Below, piece by piece: positions 42,824-52,390 of a DNA stretch of 64,000 nucleotides. This stretch comes from Betaproteobacteria bacterium (lineage in GTDB: Bacteria; Pseudomonadota; Gammaproteobacteria; Burkholderiales; SG8-39). Each line of letters begins with the position of its first letter. Position 1 is the stretch's first letter. Under the pieces are notes generated by a model. The model did not search any database and was not told where the DNA came from. It saw only the letters and a program-made list of their open reading frames with translations. Location: the NCBI GenBank assembly GCA_947479645.1, contig CANKAJ010000001.1:139537-203536 (forward strand), read 5' to 3'. A program made the position numbers and the translations under genes.

Positions 42824-43708
42824 TCACACCTTCACGACTGGCACGCCAGCCGCTGCCAGCACAGCTTCGGCGCGCTTGATGAACGGCGCGTCAATCATGC
42901 TGCCATCCACTGTAAATGCACCGACGCCGTCACGCGCTGCCTTGGCGGCCACTTCCATAATTCGGCGGGCCTGGGCTATTTGCGCCTCGCCAGGCTGAAA
43001 CGCCTCATTGGCCAGTGCAATCTGACTGGGATGAATGCAACTCTTGCCTAGATAGCCCAGACGCCGCGCGCACTTTGCCTCCGCGAGATAGCCATCCGGA
43101 TTGCCGATGGCAGGATAGGCGCCGTCGTACGCCCAGACACCCGCTTCGGCTGCAGCCAACCGCAGCATAAGCAGTATCTGATGAACGGTCATGGAATCGT
43201 ATCGATCAACCCCCATCGCCTCAAATAAATCCGCGTAACCAATCTGCACTCCAACCACGCGCGGATCGGCCGAGGCAATCTCCCTGGCACAACGCAATCC
43301 CAGTGGCGTCTCGATATTGGCAAGAATGCCTATCGGCGTGTCGATTCCGAATTCCCGCTCATGCCGTTCCAGCGCAGCTGCAGCATCGCGAACAGTGCTC
43401 GCCGATTCCACCATGGGCAGGTTCAGTATGTCGAGGCGCGGACAGGTGACGGCGCGGATGTCATCAAGGAAATATACTGTTCCTGGCGCATTGACACGGA
43501 CAATGATTATTTTGGGAGAAGCTGCGGCAGCCGCTGAAACGAGAAACGCATGCGTAGCCTCTCGCGCTTCATGCTTGCGGTTTTCAGCCACCGCGTCTTC
43601 AAGGTCGATGGAAAGGCTGTCGGCCTCGCTGGCAAGCGCCTTGGCAAACAGTTCCGGGCGCGATCCTGGAACGAACAGTTTGCTGCGCATCGGTCTGGTC
43701 AGTCTCAT
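42824..43708 (-). CDS. HpcH/HpaI aldolase / citrate lyase beta-subunit-like (CitE) protein
   Basis: RSKLFVPGSRPELFAKALASEADSLSIDLEDAVAENRKHEAR...VRVNAPGT...LANIETPLGLRCAREIASADPRVVGVQIGYADLFEAMG...GKSCIHPSQI. Confidence 0.92.
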   Translation of the reverse strand: MRLTRPMRSKLFVPGSRPELFAKALASEADSLSIDLEDAVAENRKHEAREATHAFLVSAAAAASPKIIIVRVNAPGTVYFLDDIRAVTCPRLDILNLPMVESASTVRDAAAALERHEREFGIDTPIGILANIETPLGLRCAREIASADPRVVGVQIGYADLFEAMGVDRYDSMTVHQILLMLRLAAAEAGVWAYDGAYPAIGNPDGYLAEAKCARRLGYLGKSCIHPSQIALANEAFQPGEAQIAQARRIMEVAAKAARDGVGAFTVDGSMIDAPFIKRAEAVLAAAGVPVVKV

Positions 43709-44943
43709 TTTTTTGGTGACCTCACCTGCTGAACCAGCACTCCGCTTGATGAAAGTGCAGCGATCTCAGCATCGGAATAGCCCAGTTCGCGCAGGATGGG
43801 CTGATTGTGCTGCCCGAGCACGGGAGCCGCGCTTCGGATTGCACCGGGAGTCCCCATCAGGCGCGGAGAAACATTGTGAATCGGGATCGATCCCATGTCC
43901 GCGTCGGGAACTTCCTGCACGATGCCACGCGCCAGGAAATGCGGATCATTTTCAATCTCGGACATATCGTAGATTGGCCCGATAGTGACACCTTCCTTGT
44001 CGAAATAATCCACGCACTCTTTCTGTGACATCCTGCGGATGAAGTCACCAATGATCTTGTCCAGCGCATCCACATTGTGCAAGCGGACCTTGTTGGTGCA
44101 AAAACGTTCGTCAGTGCATAACTCGGGCCGACCGATGGCATGCAGCAGACGCTCGGTCATTGCCTGCGTCGAACCGGAGAGACAGACCCACTTGTCATCG
44201 CAGGTGCGGTAGGCATTGCGTGGAGCGCTATTGGTGGAACGACTGCCTGTACGCGGTTTGACCGCGCCCGTCAGGCGATAATTGGCTGCCTGCGCGCCCA
44301 GAATTGCAAACAACGGATCCAGCAATGGCAGATCGATGACCTGCCCCTTGCCTCCATGGACTTCGACTTCACGCAGCGCGGTGAGCACGCCGATCGAACC
44401 ATACAACCCCGCCACCATGTCGCCCAGATAGATGGGTGGCAACACCGGCTCTCGGTCGGAAAAGCCATTCATCGACGCGAAACCGGACATCCCCTCAATC
44501 AAGGTACCGAAGCCGGGTCGATGCGAATAGGGCCCATCCTGTCCCCAGCCAGAAATTCGCACGATGACAAGACCGGGATTGCGCTGATGCAGGACATCCG
44601 GACCCAACCCCATTTTCTCGAGGGTACCCGGTCGGAAACTCTCAATCAGAGCCTGAGCCTGCTCAATGAGTTTCAGCAGTATTTCGATCGCTGCCGGTTG
44701 TCGCAAGTCGAGCGCCAGACTCTTCTTGTTGCGAGAATACGCCTTCCAGGCCGTGGATATGCCCTCGACCTTCCATTCACGCAGTGTGTCCCCGGTAGCC
44801 GGTTCAACCTTGATGACATCGGCACCAAGATCGGCGAGCGTCATGGTCAGCGTATTGCCAGCCACCAGCCGCGACAGATCAACAATCCGCACCTTGTCCA
44901 GCGGACACTTTGCCGTAACATCAAAAGAACTTGATTTTCGCAT
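43705..44943 (-). CDS. CaiB/BaiF family CoA-transferase
   Basis: LDKVRIVDLSRLVAGNTLTMTLADLGADVIKVEPATGDTLREW...YSRNKKSLALDLR...FRPGTLEKMGLGPDVL...ISGWGQDGPYSHRPGFGTLIEGMSGF. Confidence 0.93.
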   Translation of the reverse strand: MRKSSSFDVTAKCPLDKVRIVDLSRLVAGNTLTMTLADLGADVIKVEPATGDTLREWKVEGISTAWKAYSRNKKSLALDLRQPAAIEILLKLIEQAQALIESFRPGTLEKMGLGPDVLHQRNPGLVIVRISGWGQDGPYSHRPGFGTLIEGMSGFASMNGFSDREPVLPPIYLGDMVAGLYGSIGVLTALREVEVHGGKGQVIDLPLLDPLFAILGAQAANYRLTGAVKPRTGSRSTNSAPRNAYRTCDDKWVCLSGSTQAMTERLLHAIGRPELCTDERFCTNKVRLHNVDALDKIIGDFIRRMSQKECVDYFDKEGVTIGPIYDMSEIENDPHFLARGIVQEVPDADMGSIPIHNVSPRLMGTPGAIRSAAPVLGQHNQPILRELGYSDAEIAALSSSGVLVQQVRSPKK

Positions 44944-45107
44944 TCAGGATTGGCCTTTGTTGCCCGAAAAGATCTGTAGTCGCCGGTGAATATCGACTCG
45001 ATAGGGTCCGCAATATGCACGCATAGCGCGGCGTCAATGACCAAGCGTGACCGCATTTTATTGACAGAAGGGGTCAAATGACAAGATAGAATATTGATCC
45101 GTAATGG

Positions 45108-45122
45108 ATCCGCAATGCGGAT
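45108..45122. promoter_or_regulatory. Inverted repeat in divergent promoter region (candidate operator)
   Basis: atccgca-a-tgcggat, 7-bp arms, between the CaiB gene (minus) and TPP-enzyme gene (plus). Confidence 0.4.
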
Positions 45123-45169
45123 TACTGTTCCGTATTCCATTACAGAACTGTTTGAAGGAGCGTTCCGGC

Positions 45170-46819
45170 ATGAAGGTCTATCAGAGACTCGCGGCGGCAT
45201 TCACGGCGGAAGGTACCACCGCCACATTCGGCATGATGGGCGACGGCAACCTGTTCTGGTTGACCGCGATGCGAAAACTGGGGGTCAAGGTACACGAGGT
45301 TCGTCACGAAGGTGCCGGTATGGGTATGGCAGACGGATGGGCGCGCATTACGGGCAATCCTGGCGTCGCCACCACGACTTGCGGGCCTGGCGTGACGCAA
45401 TTGGCCACTGCTTTTGTCACCGCCAGCCGTGCCCGATCACCGCTGGTCGCGTTTTGCGGCGAGCATCCCATCAGCGACGACGAATATAACCAGCGCCTGG
45501 AACAGGCGCCCTTTGCGGCCGCCTGCGAAGCAGGCTACGTGCGCCTCGCCAAAGCGGACGGCACGGATGAAGCTGTAAGGAAGGCTTTTTATCTGGCCAG
45601 AACAGAGCGCCGGCCGATCATGCTCAGCGTCCCGATGGACCTCCAGGAAATGGAGTTCGAGGACGACGATCCCTACGTGCCGTCCACGGCCATGCTCACC
45701 CAGGGCGTCGTCTATCCCGACACGGCGACACTGGCGAAAGCCGCGGATATACTGGCCGCGAGTAAACGGCCTGTCATCATTGTCGGTCGAGGCGCGATAC
45801 GTTCAGGCGCCGGCGACGCGGTGCTGCGCCTCGGCGAGCGCATTGGTGCGTTGATTGCGACCTCGCTTCTCGCCAAGACTTTTCTGAACGACTCCGACTA
45901 TCACGCCGGAATTTCAGGCAGTTATGCATCGCGGCCGGCCATTAACCTGTTCCAGGAAGCCGATTGCGTCATCGGCATTGGAGCCAGCCTCAATCGATAC
46001 ACCACCGAGCACGGCTACCTCTACCCCAAGGCGCGTTTCATACAGATTGATTCAAGCCCGCATGTCATGATGAGCGGTGTCAGAGCGGCCGATTGCTATC
46101 TGCATTCGGATGCCAAGGTGGGCACGCAAGCGCTTGAGCAACTGCTGGCCGAGCGCCGCATTCAATCGAATGGATACCGTACGCCGGAAGTCAGAACCAA
46201 GCTGATCCGACATTTCGAAGACCGTGCGGAATATCCAATTGATCCTGGGACAGTCGACCCTCGTAAAGCCTGCCTGCTGCTCGACGACATCGTTCCGGAA
46301 CACATCGGCCTGGTCTCGGGCACCGGCATGATCGCCAATATCTCGAACATGACCATGCATCGTCAGCGCCCCATCACCATGGCCAGTCATTTCTTTGGCT
46401 GCGTCGGGCAAATGTTCCCGGCCGCCATCGGCGCCATGGTCGCCACCGGCAACAAACCGCTCATCCTGCTGGAGGGCGATGCCAGCATCATGATGCATCT
46501 GGCAGAGTTTGAAACCGCGGTGCGCTATGGCATGCCCTTACTCGTCGTCGTCATGAACAACGAAGCCCTGGGGCCGGAATATTACAAGCTGGAAAAAAGA
46601 AAACTCGATCCAACCGAGGCCATCGTTACCACACCCGACCTGGGTGCCGTGGCCATTGCCATGGGCGGTCGTGGCAAGCTCGCCCGCAGCATCGAAGACC
46701 TGCGCGTCGCCACCGAAGCCTGGGTCTCCAATCCCGGCCCCATGATCATCGACCTGCGGGTATCTCGGACCGTGCTGCCGATTCCCTATCGCCGCATTTA
46801 TTATGGCAAGGATGACTGA
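45170..46819 (+). CDS. Thiamine pyrophosphate-dependent enzyme (acetolactate synthase/decarboxylase superfamily)
   Basis: MKVYQRLAAAFTAEGTTATFGMMGDGNLFWLTAMRKLGVKVHEVRHEGAGMGMADGWARITGNPGVATTTCGPGVTQLATAF...LLEGDASIMMHLAEFETAVRYGMPLLVVVMNN. Confidence 0.92.
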   Translation: MKVYQRLAAAFTAEGTTATFGMMGDGNLFWLTAMRKLGVKVHEVRHEGAGMGMADGWARITGNPGVATTTCGPGVTQLATAFVTASRARSPLVAFCGEHPISDDEYNQRLEQAPFAAACEAGYVRLAKADGTDEAVRKAFYLARTERRPIMLSVPMDLQEMEFEDDDPYVPSTAMLTQGVVYPDTATLAKAADILAASKRPVIIVGRGAIRSGAGDAVLRLGERIGALIATSLLAKTFLNDSDYHAGISGSYASRPAINLFQEADCVIGIGASLNRYTTEHGYLYPKARFIQIDSSPHVMMSGVRAADCYLHSDAKVGTQALEQLLAERRIQSNGYRTPEVRTKLIRHFEDRAEYPIDPGTVDPRKACLLLDDIVPEHIGLVSGTGMIANISNMTMHRQRPITMASHFFGCVGQMFPAAIGAMVATGNKPLILLEGDASIMMHLAEFETAVRYGMPLLVVVMNNEALGPEYYKLEKRKLDPTEAIVTTPDLGAVAIAMGGRGKLARSIEDLRVATEAWVSNPGPMIIDLRVSRTVLPIPYRRIYYGKDD

Positions 46820-46875
46820 TTCGAAATCAGCCCCCGCGCAATTTCACTTTGCACTTCGCGTACCGGAGATACCTC

Positions 46876-47844
46876 ATGTCCAGAATCATGCATTCCGTGT
46901 TGCTCTGCTTGTCACTGTTTGCCATTTCGCAAAGTACCCTGGCACAGGACTACCCAACCAAACCGATCCGCATCATCAACGCCTACGCCGCCGGCGGCCC
47001 GAACGACCTGACGCTGCGACCGATAGCGCAATACCTGTCCGGCGTTTTCGGGCATCAGGTCATCGTGGAAAACAAGGCGGGCGCAAATGGCAATATTGGC
47101 GCGGACTTCGTCGCCAAATCGGCTCCGGATGGTTACACCATGCTGTTCGCATCGACCAGCCAGTTGACGGTCAATCCCGCACTGTACAAGATGCCGTTTG
47201 ACGCGACCCGGGACTTTGCACCGGTCGGGCAAGTCACCATGAATCCCAGCGTCATTGTCCTGCATGCGGCCTTGCCGATTCCAACTGCCAAGGAGCTGAT
47301 GGCCTATGCCAAGGCCAATCCTGGCAAGTTGAGCTATGCCTCGGCTGGCATTGGCAGTGTGAATCACCTGGGGGGCGAATTGCTGGCCATGATTACCAAA
47401 ACGCCCATGCTGCATGTGCCGTTCAGCGGCAGCGGTCCGGCACTGTCCGACGTCGTCGCAGGCCGCGTGGACATGATGATTATCAGTCCGGCCACCACCC
47501 TGCCCTTTATCAAGGCCGGAAAGCTGCGCATGGTTTTGGTCAGTTCGAACAAGCGCCTCCCTTTTGCGCCAGACGTTCCAACCATGATTGAGTCGGGTCT
47601 GCCCGACTTCGTGTCGCAATCCGGCACCGGCCTGCTGGCGCCAGCAAAGACACCACGCTCGGCAATCACCAGAATCAATACAGAGGTGGTGAAGTACCTA
47701 AACTCAAGCGAGGGCAGCACCCAGCTCGGCAATCTCGGCTTGCAGGTTGTGCCGGGTACGCCGGAGGATTTCGCCCAGTTGCTGCGCGAGGAAACCACGC
47801 GCTGGGCCGCCGTGGTCAAGGCGGCCAATATCAAACTTGAATAG
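46876..47844 (+). CDS. Bug/TctC-family substrate-binding protein
   Basis: MSRIMHSVLLCLSLFAISQSTLAQDYPTKPIRIINAYAAGGPNDLTLRPIAQYLSGVFGHQVIVENKAGANGNIGADFVAKSAPDGYTML. Confidence 0.94.
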   Translation: MSRIMHSVLLCLSLFAISQSTLAQDYPTKPIRIINAYAAGGPNDLTLRPIAQYLSGVFGHQVIVENKAGANGNIGADFVAKSAPDGYTMLFASTSQLTVNPALYKMPFDATRDFAPVGQVTMNPSVIVLHAALPIPTAKELMAYAKANPGKLSYASAGIGSVNHLGGELLAMITKTPMLHVPFSGSGPALSDVVAGRVDMMIISPATTLPFIKAGKLRMVLVSSNKRLPFAPDVPTMIESGLPDFVSQSGTGLLAPAKTPRSAITRINTEVVKYLNSSEGSTQLGNLGLQVVPGTPEDFAQLLREETTRWAAVVKAANIKLE

Positions 47845-47881
47845 TTCGAAAATCATGCAGGGATTTGTCATTGGAGGCGTC

Positions 47882-48859
47882 ATGAAGAATTCGTCACGTG
47901 AGCTCGCGCGTCTGGTCGGCATTGGATTGTTTGCCATTTCCGGGCTGACCACCGCCCAGCAGACCTATCCGAACAAGCCGATCCGGTTCATTGTTCCCTA
48001 TCCTCCGGGCGGAATCACGACTGTGATTACACATCTGGTCGGTCAGAACCTGACCAGTGCCTGGGGACAGCCGGTCATCGTTGACAATCGCCCGGGTGGC
48101 AATGCCGTCATCGGCACCGATGCACTGGCGAAATCTGCACCCGATGGCTACACCATCCTGCTGATCGCCGCGGCGCACGTCGTTGTGCCGCATTTGCTGC
48201 CGATGCCATACGATGCGCTGAAGGATTTTTCAGCAGTGGCCTCCCTGGACGCCAGCGACCAGATCCTGGTGCTCAGCCCATCCGTACCGGTGAACACCCT
48301 GCAGGAATTGATTGCCTATGCCAAAGCCCGTCCCGGCCAGCTCAATTACGCTTCCGCCGGCAATGGCTCATCGAATCATCTCACCAGTGAACTGCTGAAT
48401 CAGCAGACCGGCATGCAAATCCGCCACATTCCCTACAAGGGCTCCGGCCAGGCCGTAACGGACGTGATCAGCGGACAGGTCCAGATGACGTTTAACAACC
48501 CCTTGCCGGTTGCACCTTTTGTCAAAAGCGGCAAGCTGAAGGCGATCGTGATGTCAGGTGACAAACGTTCGTCAGCCATGCCCGATGTGCCCACTTTCAG
48601 CGAAGCGGGCCTGCCTGGCTTTGAAGCCAAGAACTGGCATGGTGTGCTGGCACCCGCCGGCACACCCAGGGATATCGTCAGCAAATTATCTGCAGAGTTC
48701 GGAAGAATCATGAATACGACCGACGTCAAGGAAAAGCTCGTCAGCCAGGGAGTTGAGCCCTTCATCACCAACCCGGATCAGTTTGCCGCCTTGTTAAGAG
48801 CCGATTTCGCCAAGTGGGGCAAGGTTATCAAGGCAGCCAACATCAAAATCGATAACTAG
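47882..48859 (+). CDS. Bug/TctC-family substrate-binding protein
   Basis: MKNSSRELARLVGIGLFAISGLTTAQQTYPNKPIRFIVPYPPGGITTVITHLVGQNLTSAWGQPVIVDNRPGGNAVIGTDALAKSAPDGYTI. Confidence 0.94.
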   Translation: MKNSSRELARLVGIGLFAISGLTTAQQTYPNKPIRFIVPYPPGGITTVITHLVGQNLTSAWGQPVIVDNRPGGNAVIGTDALAKSAPDGYTILLIAAAHVVVPHLLPMPYDALKDFSAVASLDASDQILVLSPSVPVNTLQELIAYAKARPGQLNYASAGNGSSNHLTSELLNQQTGMQIRHIPYKGSGQAVTDVISGQVQMTFNNPLPVAPFVKSGKLKAIVMSGDKRSSAMPDVPTFSEAGLPGFEAKNWHGVLAPAGTPRDIVSKLSAEFGRIMNTTDVKEKLVSQGVEPFITNPDQFAALLRADFAKWGKVIKAANIKIDN

Positions 48860-48879
48860 CAGAGGAATACGGAAATATC

Positions 48880-49761
48880 ATGCGCCTGATTGACATGCAT
48901 TCCCACTGGGGCACGGAACGCGGCTGGCGCGGCAACCCCGCCGGTGGCAAGAAGGCTTTTGCCGCCTTGCAGAAATACTTCAATTGGCATGACGGTTTTG
49001 TCACCGAAGCGCACATGGCGGAATATTTCCGCAACAGCAACGCACGTGTGGTGCTTGATCTCGCTTTCACGCAGAACCTGCCGATGGACGAAGTGCGGGA
49101 CCAGCACGACTACTCCTTTGCCACCGAACGGGCCTATCCCGACGTAATCCTCGGGCACTGGATTCACCTCGACCCTTTCAAGCCGGAGAGCATCGGCGAA
49201 CTGCGCCGCTGCATCGACAAGCGCGTGGGCTTCGTCGGCATGCACATCAATTCAACACCACCGGCAACTGATCCGATCTGGGAGCCGTATTACCGGCTAT
49301 GCCTCGAAGCCAATATCCCGGTCATGATCCTGGTGGGCATGTCGGCAATCGGAGCCGGCGTGCGTGGGGGGCTTGGGCGCATTTTGGACCATACGCACCC
49401 ACGCTATCTGGACGAAGTGGCTGCCAAATACGCCGACCTCAATATCATCGCGGCGCGTCCAGCCTGGCCCTGGCAGGCAGAGATGAATGCGGTCGCCATT
49501 CACAAGGGCAATATCTGGTATGAACTGCACGGCTGGTCACCCAAGTACCACCCGCCAGAGCTCAAATACGAAATTGCGCGCCGCCTGCAGGACAAGGTCA
49601 TGTTCGCCGCCGACTATCCCATGCTGCCCTATGAACGCATGATCAAGGACTGGCGTGACCAGGGCTACACGGAGGACGTCCTGGAAAAGGTATTCCATCG
49701 GAATGCAGAGGCGTTTTTCGACATGATCGGGCTGAAGCTGCCCGCTCCGAAGCAAGCTTGA
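48880..49761 (+). CDS. Amidohydrolase (Amidohydro_2 family), paralogue of 41885..42775
   Basis: MRLIDMHSHWGTERGWRGNPAGGKKAFAALQKYFNWHDGF...MFAADYPMLPYERMIKDWRDQGYTEDVLEKVFHRNAEAFFDMIGL. Confidence 0.9.
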   Translation: MRLIDMHSHWGTERGWRGNPAGGKKAFAALQKYFNWHDGFVTEAHMAEYFRNSNARVVLDLAFTQNLPMDEVRDQHDYSFATERAYPDVILGHWIHLDPFKPESIGELRRCIDKRVGFVGMHINSTPPATDPIWEPYYRLCLEANIPVMILVGMSAIGAGVRGGLGRILDHTHPRYLDEVAAKYADLNIIAARPAWPWQAEMNAVAIHKGNIWYELHGWSPKYHPPELKYEIARRLQDKVMFAADYPMLPYERMIKDWRDQGYTEDVLEKVFHRNAEAFFDMIGLKLPAPKQA

Positions 49762-49763
49762 AT

Positions 49764-51311
49764 TCAGACCTTTCGCGCAGCGCCGGCCCAGAACTTCTCG
49801 CGAATTTCGCGCTTGAGCACCTTCCCAATCGGACTGCGCGGCAACTCTGCCCAGAACTCCACGACCTTGGGTGCCTTGACTGATCCAAGGCGGGTTTTAC
49901 AGGCCGCCAGCAGTTCCTCTGCAGCGACGGACATGCCGGCCTTGAGTTCCACGATCGCTGTAATCCGCTCGCCCCATTTTTCATCCGGTACGCCGATGAC
50001 TGCGCAGTCCTGCACGGCTGGGTGACTCCAGAGGACTCGCTCGATTTCACTCGGAAAAACATTGAAGCCGCCAGAGATGATCATATCCTTGCTTCGATCG
50101 ACGATATAGAAATAGCCGTCCTCGTCGCAATAGCCCATGTCACCGGTATGGTGCCAGCCGAAACGGAAGGCTTCTGCCGTGGCTTCGGGATCCTTGTAAT
50201 AGCCTTTCATTACGGTATTGCTGCGCGCCACAAACTCACCGATCTCACCCGACGACAACAAACGGCCTTCTAAATCCATGACGGCAACTTCAGCAAAGGG
50301 CAGTTGCTGGCCACAGCTCAACAGCCGTTTGCCGTTCGATCCGTCATTCGCCGTGACATGATCCTCTTTGGACAAAAAGGTCAGTGCCAGCGCTTCGCTC
50401 TGCCCCCATCCCTGGATCATCACGGGACCGAACACATCCAGCGCTTCGCGCAGTTTGGTCTCGGACATTGGTGCCGTGGCATAGTTGAAATATTCGATCG
50501 AACTGTAGTCGTGCTTTCGAACATCCGGATGGGCCAGCAGCATATACACCGCCGCCACGGGCAGTGTCAGTTCCGTGATCCGATAACGCGCAATGGCATC
50601 CATGATGAGTTCGGGTTTTGCCGCTGGCAGTACATATACGGTGCCACCCCGTGCAAAGATGGGAAAGCAGGCAAGCCCTCCGCCATGCGTCAACTGCGCG
50701 GCGGCAAGAAAGCGCGGTGGGTGATCCGTTGGTCTGCTGACCAATCTGGAGGCCACCATTGATTCAAAGGCCAGGTGCGTTTGCATGACACCCTTGGGAC
50801 GCCCCGTCGTACCTCCCGTCGTCATGATCATCATCACATCATGCGGATCAGCCGGAGCGATGCTGAATTGGTCACTCGCCCCGTCCAGCCATTGCTCGAG
50901 GACCGGCGTCGCGCCGACGGCGGCATCCACGCACACCATGCGACGCACAGCCGGAAGGCGCGCTCTGGCGGCCGCAGCAATGGATTCATAACTGCTGTGA
51001 TAGAACAGCACCTCACAGTCAAATGCATCCAGTTGGTCAACAATGTCCTCGACCGAATTCCTCGGATTGAGGGGCACCCAGACCATATGTGCACGCACTG
51101 CCCCCAATGCGCACATGAAGGCTACTGGATCATTGGGGCTCAGCAACGCCACGTGGGTACCGATGCGGAACCCATCGCGCGTCAGTGCCGAGGCAATGCG
51201 CATGGTCAGTCGCCTGGACTGCTCATATGTCCAGGTACGCTCCCCTGCGACGAAACAGTGCCTGTCGGCGCCCAGATAGGCACCCCGATCCAGAAAATCA
51301 ATCGCTTCCAT
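49764..51311 (-). CDS. AMP-binding acyl-CoA synthetase/ligase
   Basis: MTTGGTTGRPKGVMQTH, GWGQSE, GWHHTGDMGYCDEDGYFYIVDRSKDMIISGGFNVFPSEIE, PRSPIGKVLKREIRE. Confidence 0.94.
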   Translation of the reverse strand: MEAIDFLDRGAYLGADRHCFVAGERTWTYEQSRRLTMRIASALTRDGFRIGTHVALLSPNDPVAFMCALGAVRAHMVWVPLNPRNSVEDIVDQLDAFDCEVLFYHSSYESIAAAARARLPAVRRMVCVDAAVGATPVLEQWLDGASDQFSIAPADPHDVMMIMTTGGTTGRPKGVMQTHLAFESMVASRLVSRPTDHPPRFLAAAQLTHGGGLACFPIFARGGTVYVLPAAKPELIMDAIARYRITELTLPVAAVYMLLAHPDVRKHDYSSIEYFNYATAPMSETKLREALDVFGPVMIQGWGQSEALALTFLSKEDHVTANDGSNGKRLLSCGQQLPFAEVAVMDLEGRLLSSGEIGEFVARSNTVMKGYYKDPEATAEAFRFGWHHTGDMGYCDEDGYFYIVDRSKDMIISGGFNVFPSEIERVLWSHPAVQDCAVIGVPDEKWGERITAIVELKAGMSVAAEELLAACKTRLGSVKAPKVVEFWAELPRSPIGKVLKREIREKFWAGAARKV

Positions 51312-51475
51312 ATTCGCTTCCGTCAGGTGGTAAGGATGCGGACGGTTCGTCCGAATGAGCGATTACGTTATCAGAGATCGACTGGTCTGTGTCGCCGGGC
51401 GGCTACTGCAGCTTGCCATGCAATTCGCCATTCCCATGGCACCATAACGCCGGTATTGCAGTGCCGCCGATAATG

Positions 51476-52111
51476 TCAACGCAGCGGCGACATCAGCCGC
51501 AATGTGTTGTCTCGCTGGACATAATGGTGATACAGGGCGGCACAGGCATGCGCTCCAATCAGAAAATAGCCGGCGGTGGCAATGGCTTCATGAATTTGCT
51601 TGAGGCCTTTGGCAAGACTTTCGCTCTTGTCGATCAACGCAGGCAACTCAATTCCAAAGAATGGAATCGGCGTCCCCTTCGCGCTGAGTACCAGCCAGCC
51701 CAATAGCGGCAGGCCAATCAATAGCAGGTACAAGGTCCAGTGCATGTATCTGGCCAGTTTTATCTGCCAGGCTGGCGGCGGCGGATCGATGGCGGGACTG
51801 CTGCCAAAGGACTGGATCAGCAATCGCAACCAGACCAACACGAATACCGACAGGCCGAGTGTGTAGTGCCAGACCGCCAGGGATTCCCGGCCCGCACTGC
51901 CTCTGGGATAATTCGACTTGAATTCCATCGTCGCATATACCGCGACGAGCAACAGCAACATCAGCCAGTGAAACAGCATGGACAATATGCCATACCCCTT
52001 TACTGTATTGCGCCAGCGCAGTCCCAGTTCCGTCACCTGATGAATAACACTCATTAGCAAAATGACAACACGCACACCTTCCATTTCGTACCTGAGTTTG
52101 GGCGTATTCAT
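51476..52111 (-). CDS. Cytochrome b561-family protein
   Basis: GYGILSMLFHWLMLLLLVAVYATMEF...LAVWHYTLGLSVFVLVWLRLL...HEAIATAGYFLIGAHACAALYHHYVQRDNTLRLM. Confidence 0.9.
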   Translation of the reverse strand: MNTPKLRYEMEGVRVVILLMSVIHQVTELGLRWRNTVKGYGILSMLFHWLMLLLLVAVYATMEFKSNYPRGSAGRESLAVWHYTLGLSVFVLVWLRLLIQSFGSSPAIDPPPPAWQIKLARYMHWTLYLLLIGLPLLGWLVLSAKGTPIPFFGIELPALIDKSESLAKGLKQIHEAIATAGYFLIGAHACAALYHHYVQRDNTLRLMSPLR

Positions 52112-52348
52112 TTAAGGCACCTTGATCAGCATCAAGCCATGCTCACAATCAGAGGCCCTCCTCCAGATCATTTTCGTGAGGAAAGACGAACTGCTGTGTT
52201 GTACACGCGATGCACTCACGCTGAGTGAGTTATTCGGCACTTTTGCAGTGGCATCCGGTTAAGAAGCTTTCCGGAGTAAGGCAATTGAGGCCTGTCAACA
52301 CGTGCACCACTTAATCGTGACAACGACCCAATACCGAGCAGGCAAAAA

Positions 52349-52372
52349 AAAGCCCCTCCGAAGAGGGGCTTT
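52349..52372 (-). terminator. Rho-independent terminator downstream of pilin gene
   Basis: aaagcccctc-cgaa-gaggggcttt hairpin; upstream run of a's is the T tract on the minus strand. Confidence 0.85.
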
Positions 52373-52390
52373 ATTTGCAATCCGCTGTGT

